A stretch of 64,000 bases of DNA from Yamagishiella unicocca. Lineage: Eukaryota; Chlorophyta; Chlorophyceae; Chlamydomonadales; Volvocaceae. The notes under the pieces are model-generated. The model worked only from the letters and a program-made list of their open reading frames with translations. It did no database searches and was not told the origin of the DNA. The DNA is taken from NCBI GenBank assembly GCA_003116995.1, contig BDSL01000009.1:1116001-1180000 (forward strand). The letters are read 5' to 3'. Shown piece by piece: positions 10,613-19,775 of this stretch. Made by a program: the position numbers and the translations under genes. Position 1 is the stretch's first letter, and each line of letters opens with the position of its first letter.

Positions 10613-13152
10613 TCACGCCTCCCACTTGCGGACCTCCATGCCCTCAGGCGGCGTGCACTCGACCTTCTTCTGTCCCACCTCGCCCCAGTTGGTAGACAGC
10701 ACGGTGCCGTTGGACTCCACGAACGACTTCATCATGGCCCGCCGCGTGTCCTCGTCGCCCTGGGAAAATATCTTCTTGAAGAAGTTGTTGAGAGGGTCGC
10801 CCATGTCCAGCTCGCCCTTCTGCTCCAGCTCCTGCGGCAGGAACAGCAGCGAGCGCTAGTCAGCATCGCGCAACGTCGCGGAACGCCAACTTGCCCTCTC
10901 AACCCCCCAATATGCCGGTAGCCAGGCGGACTGCTCTGTTGCTGAGGTACCAACTGTGGTTCTCGTAGAACGATTACGCAATACCACGATACTGACTGTG
11001 GTTTGTAGGACACGTATATTGTAGGATACCGTTTAATATAGGATGCCGTAGACGTAGCACACCCTTTCTGCCTTCTCCACCAACAAGCAATCAGGCTGGC
11101 TTAACAGCGATAGAGGGGCACCGGGCCGCCGCTGACGCCGCACTGGGCCACTGCCCGGCATCCGCCCTGACGTTCTCCTACGTTTTTGTCCTGTCCAGCA
11201 CAAAGTCCGAGCGGTCCCGCACCACTCACCGTCAGCTCCGATTCTACCTTGCTCCAGTCCTTCTGCTTGGCGTACGAGGACGGGTACTGCTGGGGCACCT
11301 CCGTGCCCGGCGTGCTGTAGTTTGGCGCCGCAACCTTACTGCTGCGCTCCAGGGAGCCCTGAGTAAAGGGTTGTGGACATGATAGCGGCGGGTAACGCCC
11401 GAGGTGAGCATTCAACACGAAGCATCGCTTCCGTTGACGAGAGAACCATGCACAGCCCTCCCCAGAGCGCTTGCCCTCCTGCCGCGCACGCGGGTGCCAC
11501 CCATACCACGAATGGCCTTTACGTTCCCGCCTCTATTCCCCCTCGTACTCCCTCCCTCGGCATTGCACTTGCTGGGATGTCGTCCTGCCTAGAACCAGAG
11601 TGTTTTTTTGGACTCACCCATTGCAGCAGGTCGGCCTTGACCATTGTGATCTCCACCTTCGTCGACAGCACCTCGTACTTGCACTGGGCAGGAACAATCT
11701 GGCAGCCGGCGCGTGGGAGCCGAGGGTGCGATCGTGATGTGATTGGGGGAATGGAGCAGCTGGTGTTCCCTGCAGAAAGCTTCTTGCCGATATGTGCACG
11801 AGAAGTCGTCACACCCGCGCCTTATCTTCCCCACAGCTGCCGTTCCTAAGGCAGCAGCAGTGGCATCCACGGCGCCAGTGCACCGGTCCGACGCGCTTCC
11901 ACAGGATCCCCTTGCCTGACGCTTGTGTCTCCGTTCGACTGCCCTCGCCCGCTACCTTCCGTGCCACCTTCAGCACGTCCACGCAATTTTCTGGCATGGA
12001 CTCCACTGCACGTAGTCGCCTTCTCTCCCGGGTGCGTGGGGCTGTCTGGCGCCTGAGTTCCCCTCGTGTGCGCCGGCCTACGACCCCTTCCCGACCAGAC
12101 ATGCCTTACCTTGCCGTACAGCCCCACATCCAGCTTGTACTCCTCCTTTCCGTCCGAATCATGTATCACCACCGTCAAGTGGCTCTCTTCAAACGCCACC
12201 GACACCTGCTCCTTGCGGAGCTTCTTCGCATACACGTCCAGTGTAACTTTGTTCGCGAGCTGGTAGTGCTGATGCCGGTACTTGCCACTGAACTCGGGTA
12301 CAGCGGCGGCAGCAATCGGCGCAGCAGACGACCCCGCGGCCGCGGGTGCAGCGACCGTGATGCTGTTGCTAGCCAGTGCGCAGCTGGTGCTTGCAGCGGC
12401 ATTGTTCGGCGGTGACTGTGCAGCGCCCGCAGTTAGGGCCGCGTTAGCTTCCGGTAGCTGCTGCGGCTGCAACTGCGGTTCGGCTACGGGCCCGGCGACG
12501 GCAGGTGCCGGGGGAGCAGTAGCAGCCTGATCGGCCGTAAGGGCCTTTGGCTTGGAGGCCTCCTCATCTGCGGGACGCGTCGATGGCAAGGTTGGCTCCC
12601 ACCACCGATTCATGTCTGCTTTGCCGCCCACCCTCAAGCACCCCATCCCCTCCGTACCCGCAAGCTCCGCGTCACACTTTCGGATCCAGGTCCTGAAAGT
12701 GTTGTCAGGCGCCAGGTGGCACCCCGCCTCGAAGGCCTCCTTGGCCGCCTCGTACTCCTCCATATTAAACAAAGCAATCCTGCGCCCCCAATACGGGAAG
12801 ATGAGTACACCAGGGAAGTCAAGAGGCCCTCGCTGCTGCACATTCAGCGCACCCTTTCCGCAGGTAGGCCTTTGCCAGACCAGGAGATAACTCCAGCGCC
12901 CGTGTTGCATCCGCATTCGCATCCGAAAAGTGCTCCAACTTGATGTACACGTTGGCCCGAGCTTCATACACAGGCGCGTTCGTGGGATCCGCTAGGAGAG
13001 CCTGCCCGGATGCCAAGGACTCACATCAAAGTGTCGTGTTACAATCAACACATCTGTTATTGCATTCACACCTCACTGTAAGCTTCGGCTGCGCCTGCGT
13101 AGTCTTCCTCCACAAACAGTCGGTCCCCCCGCGCGACGAACTCTTGCGCCAT
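10613..13152 (-). CDS. SGT1: SGT1 co-chaperone (TPR-CS-SGS)
   Basis: SGT1 is a cytosolic/nuclear HSP90 co-chaperone needed for SCF ubiquitin ligase, kinetochore and, in plants, NLR immune-receptor stability. The ATG at 13152-13150 opens an exon (MAQEFVARGDRLFVEEDYAG) that ends at a GTGTGA donor. The next exons give TPR helices (APVYEARANVYIKLEHF, ATRALELSPGLAKAYLRKG), then FEAGCHLAPDNTF. A long Ala/Pro/Gln-rich linker of roughly 80 residues (12300-12540) follows, longer than in land plants. The CS domain starts at YRHQHYQLANKVTLDVYAKK (about 12290) and continues through KYEVLSTKVEITMVKADLLQW (about 11640-11690). The SGS domain ends the protein (GDPLNNFFKKIF, DEDTRRAMMKSFVESNGT, VLSTNWGEVGQKKVE, PPEGMEVRKWEA) with TGA at 10615-10613. 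Order and motifs match plant SGT1 closely. Confidence 0.93.
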
Positions 13153-13598
13153 AGCTAAACGTTTTTGCTATTTGTTGTTTAAAGGGGGAGTATTAACCAT
13201 AGTGTTTCCTTCTCTCCTAAAGACTGCAAATGCGCACCTGAACGTTGGAAGCTTCGTGAGAAAGCCGTGAGCGCCGTACCGAAATCGGCGACACGTTCAG
13301 GCCAAGCCGAATAAGTTTAAATCATCTATTTTTCAAGACATTTCCTGCACGCTGAAGCGCACACACTGCATGCTTTTGCTGCGGAAAGCTTTTCCAGCCA
13401 TGCCGATTCGCTTGAGGGTTCCCAACATCCCAAGGACGATCTACATATCGTTTCCGACCAACTACCATCAAGCAAAATCCTGCGAAATGTGCCTCGCAGT
13501 CAGCTTGGTCACCCCGGCATCGGGTCCACTCTGTTCGACAGCTCCACAGTAGGATTACCGACGGAATATTTCAATCCATGGGCTTTTTGCTGCCGCCG

Positions 13599-15588
13599 CT
13601 ACTGCTGGGGCGACGCAATCCTGGAACTCGGTACGTTGGAGCAACAGACGCGGGCAGCTTGATGCCGGAATGACGAAAAGCGCCACCTATAGTCCATGGG
13701 TCGCAATGGTTTCTCGGCGGAAGTGCCAATGTGGCCAAGTTGCCGGGAGCAGGCGTTCAGGTACGCTGATTGTCAGTGCGCAGCATGTGACGAAATACAC
13801 CACCACCTGGGGTTTCCCAGCACTCACACTCCCCAACTTACAACGCCCAACCCGAATACCGCATTCACTTGACGAAGCACCCGCAAATGCGGCCCACAGA
13901 AAAGTTGCTTGCATCCACCCAACCGTCCCGAGACCACCCACCTGAAGGTGCCAGGGGCGGCTTGAAAGCCGCGGAAGTCGCCGGGGTGCTTATGCTTGCA
14001 CGGTTTGTCAAGCCCAGGGGCTTTGGCGCCGGTTTACTTGCAGTAAACGCCGTCTGTGCGCGTAAGGAGGGCGGGATTACAGTGACATTAAGGCAAATAA
14101 CTCCGTTAGCAACGGCGCTTGATGTGCGCGATTAAGTGGATAATGGGTTATCAGCGTTTGACAGGATTACGAACGGAGGAGTTCGACCTGTATGTTTTGC
14201 CCTTGACAGTGCTGCACATCGCCACTAAAGTACCAACAGGTACCCACCTGGCTTGGGACCTTCGCGCTCGCGCAAGCTGCCTGCGCCGGCGTGTCAACTG
14301 CGGGACGGACTTGGCTGGTAACTTTGGTAGGCACTACCGAGGCGTTAGCCACAGGCGCTACCTCTCCTTGTCCACAATTATTTGTCCGCGGAACCACAGC
14401 GCGAGGGCAGGCCAAGGCCAAACCCTCGCAGTCTGCCGTGCCTTCAGGAACCTCTAGGGCGTCTTGGTGTGCGGCCGCACCGCAGTGACGGCTGTTCGAC
14501 TTCTGCGCCAACGCTGGTGCGATCTCTGTTGCCGTGCGTTTTGTACCAGCTGCCTGATGTGCATCAGCCTGTGGAACTGTGAATTTGCTGGTAGGCGCCG
14601 CTGCCGAGGTCTCAGTTGCTGCAGAGGATGGGCCAGCTGCTGCGGCCTCAGACTTGCGTCCATGTGCGCGCCTGACCCTGCCAGCACAAGAGGACCCTGT
14701 TCTTATGTTCGCTGCAGTCGCCAATGGTTTTCCTGCGGCCGCGGGTTTCTTGCGACCTGCAACAGGCTTGGCAGTGACCTTCTGTCCTGTCTGTTGAAGG
14801 TTACAGGTGCGTGAGGCCAGGGCGAGGCGGGTTTAAGGCCGAGCTCTTGGACATGGAACAATGTGCTACAAGCGGACGCACCCCAAGTGTTCAGCTGTTG
14901 AGCACCTTGAGCCTCGTACCTTTGGCTTTTGCTTCTTGCAAGGCCGTTCGTCACCACTGTCCTCCTCCGCGAAATCGCTGTCGTCATCCGGGTCTGAGCT
15001 GCTGCCACTGGGTTCCGGCTTGAAGTCATTCCCGTGTTCGGTGTTCCCGGTCTCATCGCTAGAAGCGAGCGAGTTTTCGCTATCGGTGTCCTGCGGTTTA
15101 TCGCGCGAGACCTAGTGACGAACGGCCCGGCATGATGCAGGCACGCGCTAGGCTTGCTGACGCTACAAAAGCGGGCCAGCAGTCCCGGATTTGGTTCCAG
15201 CGTACCTCCTGCACGTACACCCGTCGAACAGCAGCAGCGCGCCTTCTTTTGGGTTCTTCGAGCAGCTGCACATCACGGCCACGTGCTGGCAGAGGCACGA
15301 TAGGTGGTCCACGCTCGCCAGCCTCTACCGTTTGGGCTGAACCGCGTGCAGCTGCAATTTGCCCGTCGCCTAGCAATTGCGTATGTTGTTGCTGTTGTAA
15401 TGACAGAGCGATGGCCAAATCAATTTGGTCCTTCTCGCTCAAGCACTGCGAACAGGAAGAGCGAGTTGTTCGTGTGTCACGCTAGCCCAGGTTATGTGAT
15501 GTCGATGGGGCTGTGTGGTATTTATGTGTCTGGTTGTGCTTACCGCTACGGAGCGCGTTCCCTTCCCGAGCCGGAGCTTGGAACTCAT
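13599..15588 (-). CDS. Disordered nuclear protein with a UIM-like helix and acidic/basic blocks; RAD51AP1-like layout
   Basis: The ATG at 15588 starts MSSKLRLGKGTRSVA, spliced in phase 0 (GTAAGC donor) to exon 2 (15445-15206). Exon 2 opens with a ubiquitin-interacting-motif-like helix, EKDQIDLAIALSLQQQQ. Exon 3 (15111-14920) is acidic with DPDDDSDFAEEDSGDE followed by a basic KKQKPK, a likely nuclear localisation signal. Exon 4 (14790-14248) is Lys/Ala/Pro/Thr-rich. Exon 5 (14053-13942) holds KPLGLTNRASISTPA. All these junctions keep frame. The order, helix DLxxALxLS, then DDSDF, then basic tract, then LGLxRxA near the C-terminus, recalls animal RAD51AP1, which stimulates RAD51 in homologous recombination. 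That is a resemblance noted by eye, not a proven homology. The last exon is unsure: reading on gives a stop near 13870; splicing to an acceptor near 13756 gives a stop at 13599. Confidence 0.5.
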
Positions 15589-15750
15589 CGCTAAGCCTGA
15601 AATGTTGGCCCTACTCAGCTACCATGTTTAAAGGCTCAAAGATGTCTAAAACATACTGTCAACATGCAGCGAATAGGAAATGCAATGTGGAAACTGGAGC
15701 CTGGTATGGAATCTGTAAAAGTGGTTCCAATTATGGTTCCAAATTCCAAG

Positions 15751-15813
15751 TGCTATGACTTCATCAGGCACATAACTTTGTCACAAAGTTATGTGCCTGA
15801 TGAAGTCATAGCA
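15751..15813. repeat. 63-bp palindrome (31-bp arms, 1-base spacer)
   Basis: The arm starting TGCTATGACTTCATCAGGCA (15751-15781) is followed by one C and then its exact reverse complement (15783-15813). Immediately after, CATAACTTTGTGAC repeats the centre. It could extrude as a cruciform. It sits at the left border of the repeat-rich segment. Confidence 0.95.
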
Positions 15814-16261
15814 CATAACTTTGTGACGCGTGACATGAAGGGCGTGCCTCATAAAAGGTTGTGAAAATTGTGTTGGCACGTTTTGCATAATGATAAGCGG
15901 GCATATCCTGAAGAATGTTTGCTTTGACATGGCCACGAACGAGGCCAAGCGCCGCCAAAATTGCATCCAATCGATAAAGGCGAAGTACAGGTGTCATGCT
16001 AGATGCACATCGAACAGCGTACACATGTATCTCCTGCACAGTGACACCTAGGTACGCCACGCCGCGCATCCGCCACGTCAGTACCGGTGCGTCATTCCTG
16101 ATTGTCTCCCATATCGAAAGCTGTGAGATCTCCGGGCGAACGGCGTGGAACAGACAGTTGATGAGGCCCATTAACTGGCTTGCGTGGGAACGCTGGAAAG
16201 TGCATGTGATGGGGTAATTTGCGCATGTACGGCACCATGCAAATTGCAAATTTGCGCTCAA
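15806..16261 (-). other. Unrecognised 151-codon open frame, possible transposon fragment
   Basis: An uninterrupted minus-strand frame with mixed composition (GLINCLFHAVRPEISQLSIW, VTVQEIHVYAVRCASSM) lies between the palindrome and the foldback element. No family is recognised and no splice partners are evident. It may be a remnant of a mobile-element gene or chance. Confidence 0.2.
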
Positions 16262-17792
16262 ATTAAATATGCAGCCTTCCCGTATGATTCGTTTCTCTAC
16301 TGTTATATGTTTTGAATGCTTTTAAATATGAACAATGCCGAAGGCGGAAGACTTCGTCGTGGCCCCAGCCAAGTGCAGCAAGCAGAAGTTTAGCCTTACC
16401 TTCAACGGCAAGCTCGTTCAGTTTAATCTTTACGGTAGAACGCTAGAACCATATATCTTGAAGAAGTAAAAACTACGAGTCTCGGGACGAGCTGTTGCTG
16501 GACATTTTCCTGTGCCTAGTGCGCTCCGAGTCTGGAGCGCCGATCTGCGAGAAGGTTGACTTTGGCAGCATCGGCAGCTTGCATTTCACTGCCGCGGCTG
16601 ACTCGACCGTGCTGCATTGGCAGTGCATTCTGATGTCATGCGACATGTACATCCGGGACCCGGAGCGCCTGTCCGAGGACTTCAGCGTCAAGGCGTGCTG
16701 CCCTGGGTGCTGCAACAAGGCCAGTGGCGATGGCTGGGCCAAAAACTTCCGGGCAGTCATGGACTGGGACCGGGAGTTTCTGCTGTGCGCGAAGCGCGCA
16801 CAGTGCAACAATGGTAAGAGAATTGGAAGCTCATTCATTCGCGGACCCCGGACCCAGACCCGCCTCATCCGAAGTCTCGCCTTGCACACCCCGCAGTGGA
16901 GAAGCACGCGTCCGGCAAGTCGGTGCGCTTCATCCTTACAGACGACGCGGTGATGCGAGAACTGCCCTCGCACGTGCAGCAGATGTGCCCGCTATCTCTG
17001 ACCCACAAGAGCGGCGTGTGTGTGGCCCACGCAGCCCCACGCACACGCCGCTCTTGTGGGTCAGAGATAGCGGGCACATCTGCTGCACGTGCGAGGGCAG
17101 TTCTCGCATCACCGCGTCGTCTGTAAGGATGAAGCGCACCGACTTGCCGGACGCGTGCTTCTCCACTGCGGGGTGTGCAAGGCGAGACTTCGGATGAGGC
17201 GGGTCTGGGTCCGGGGTCCGCGAATGAATGAGCTTCCAATTCTCTCACCATTGTTGCACTGTGCGCGCTTCGCGTACAGCAGAAACTCCCGGTCCCAGTC
17301 CATGACTGCCCGGAAGTTTTTGGCCCAGCCATCGCCACTGGCCTTGTTGCGGCACTCAGGGCAGCACGCCTTGGCGCCTCGGACAGGCGCTCCGGGTCCC
17401 AGATGTACATGACATCAGAATGCACTGCCGTTGCAGCACGGTCGAGTCAGCCGCGGCAGTGAAATGCAAGCTGCCGATGCTGCCAAAGTCAATCTTCTCG
17501 CAGATCGGCGCTCCAGGCTCGGGGCGCACTAGGCACAGGAAAATGTCCAGCAACAGCACGTCCCGAGACTCGTAGTTTTTACTTCTTCCAGACATATGGT
17601 TCTACCGTAAAGATTAAACTGAACGAGCTTGCCGTTGAAGGTGAGGCTAACTTCTGCTTGCCGCACTTGGCTGGGGCCACGACGAAGTCTTCCGCCTTCG
17701 GCATTGTTCATATTTAAAAGCATTCAAAACATATAACAGTAGAGAAACGAAGCGTACGGGAATGCCGCGTATGTAATTTGAGCGCAAATTTC
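16248..17792. mobile_element. Foldback element: 0.75-kb inverted repeat with 21-bp loop
   Basis: The left arm (16248-17020) and right arm (17042-17792) are near-identical reverse complements separated by 21 bases (17021-17041). Small indels separate the arms: an 8-base duplication in the left arm near 16440 and two small deletions in the right arm. Homology stops at AAATTTGCGCTCAAATTA at both ends. Each arm can encode the same protein fragment: KLVQFNLYGRT, then NYESRD, LLLDIFLCLVR, GSIGSLHFTAAADSTVL, CILMSC, AKNFRAVMDWDREFLL, CAKRAQCNNG, an apparent intron, and SVRFILTDDAVMRELPSHVQ. So the arms look like a gene segment duplicated tail to tail, not a simple terminal repeat. The left copy has lost the ATG and gained a stop seen as ATG/Gly in the right copy. 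The encoded family is not recognised; Cys-rich CCPGCC suggests a transposon-linked protein. Confidence 0.8.
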
Positions 17793-19094
17793 TATTGCAG
17801 CTTGCAATGAGCTAAGAACTTTAATGCAAAGAGCGCCGCATTTCAGCAAAGTATTGGCTGGAAGGCTGGTTCCTTGGATGTTATTGTAAGTATTCATCGA
17901 AGTAAAAGCCTTTTAAAGTTTGGAACTGGTTATGAAAGGCATAGTAAAGCGTGCCTGTCTGGCGTCCGTGACGTACCGTGTGCAAGTATAGTCGCCAACT
18001 GAATGCTAGCGCGAAAGCCTTCGTAGACCCGGCCAACAGCGACATGGTTAAGAACCTCCGCCCAACGGTGGTTTTCCGCTCCCTGCGGCCTCACATGCGC
18101 CGGCCGTGTGGTGAAGCAGGCTGCAAAACCCTCTGAGGGTGCCCATGTCCTGAAACCATCGGCGGCCAAAGCCACAGTTCAGCACAGTCATTAATGGCTC
18201 CAGCCAACCGTGGTGCAGCTGTCTTTGTTTCCAGTCATTCACAGTGTCTGTTCACACAGCAGCAGTAGCAGCTCTATCTCGTTCAGCGGCCCGTGACCGA
18301 GACCACATTGGCCACCGGCGCGGCCTCTGTCGCGAATGCTTTCATCGTTGCCGCTGCCGCCACCGCCAAGATCGCCGGCATCTCCCTGAACCTCAACAGT
18401 GTTGCGATCTGCACTTCTGCTGCTGCCGCCGCCACTGCGAACAGCCCCACGGTTCGCGGATTTCCTTTATATACCCCCACTGTTGCTGCCAACGCTTTCG
18501 TTTCTCCCAGTGACTTGAGTTGTGCGTGCTCCGTGTGTTAGGTTTTTGGCCGTCTTTGGTTTTTTCCCCTTCCCGGCCGGTGAGGGCGGGGTCTCTCGCC
18601 CGGTGATCTGTGTCGTGGCCCGCCTGGTTGCGCTTCCGCGCTTGCAGCCACTCCGGCTTCCTTGTAGTACTTGCATTATGCTTAATAAATTCAACTGGGA
18701 TCAACCTCATCACCTCCTCTTTTACGCCGTTGTCGCTTGAGGGTAGTTTGACGCTTGTCCCAGACTCGAAGTAATCCCTGTAATTTCTACGGCATGCACT
18801 TCAAAATCTTAACCTATCTTAACACCTAACCATAGTCACAGATAGGATTCGCGCAGTTTTCATGGGCGGGCGCACCCATGCAAAGTAAGGCCCCGTAAGG
18901 CCCTTTCCTCAGTTCGAAACTTGGAGTAGGCGGGAGTTCCGTGTGTTTTTAATACCATGATGGTGAATCCAAGTTTCCAGGAGGCGTCCGACTACATATC
19001 TTATCACATAATACATACTATTTGACGGTTCAATACAAATTATAACCTCGAGGAGCCCCATTCTTGCCGCTCATGTTTCGCAAACTCTGGTAGC
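17793..19094. other. Repeat-like intergenic DNA; possible promoter/poly(A) pair of an element
   Basis: No protein-coding gene is recognised. About 18470 there is a TATA-like TTTATATA, and at about 18680 TTAATAAATTC, with the G/C-rich interval between them looking like an element end (for example a solo LTR). Terminal TG...CA repeats and target duplications could not be identified. A minus-strand frame at 17930-18175 is unassigned. Confidence 0.3.
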
Positions 19095-19200
19095 GGTATT
19101 CCTGGTGAGGGTAAAATCATGGAGCATTTCGATGTTCCTGGCGAGGTAAAATCGTGGTGCATTTCGATGTTCCTGGTGAGGTAAAAACATTGTGCATTTT
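19095..19200. repeat. 35-bp tandem repeat, 3 copies, plus a displaced partial copy
   Basis: The unit starting GATGTTCCTGGCGAGGTAAA is repeated at 19131 and 19166, with a diverged copy at 19095. The following stretch (GCATTTT...CAGATCTGACCGAATTCCAA type, 19194-19233) recurs at about 19338-19378. AT-rich compared with flanks. Confidence 0.85.
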
Positions 19201-19775
19201 GAGGGCGTGTTATAGATCTGACCGAATTCCAAAAATACATATCTTGAAGAGTTCATAGCACACATTTGGTAACATTTGGCGAAGTCCTAGTGCATGTGCT
19301 GCGATCCCTAGCATTTCAGTACCAGTAAAACCAGGATGCATTTTCAGGGCCTTATGCAGATCTGACCGAATTCCAAGAAGAGGATGTTTTTATTATTATT
19401 ATACATACTCGAACATTCCCCCCTGTTTCGAAGAGGGCAAAAGCCCACCGCCAAGACAACCGACCCCGCTTCACAAAGCACCAGGGAAGCTGCGCACGCC
19501 AAAAGGAACGCCCAGGACCACAGAGGCGGGAACCCCCTACACCAGGTAGACGCCCCGCCGGGTGAAGGGCAAGAAACCAGCCCGTATGCTCCCAGGTAAA
19601 TTGGTGCCCATTGCTCCCCCGCTAACCCCCTCGAACCCTGTCAGCAGTAATTGCTTAGGCCCGACTTTCTTCAGCCCCGCTCGGGCCGGCGTCTACTGCG
19701 CGGGCATACAGCCCTAAACCTCGAACCTCACTCCATCCATCTCCCACACCGCATTATCCACCAGATTTTCCACAT

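Noticed and set aside
14119..14457. Plus-strand frames opposite the UIM-containing gene
   Set aside because: The minus strand has five in-phase exons with motif content; the plus frames have none.
16248..17792. Foldback considered as a miRNA precursor locus or a pair of convergent host genes
   Set aside because: Arms are far longer than miRNA precursors, and one copy is broken by a stop; a duplicated element fragment explains both.
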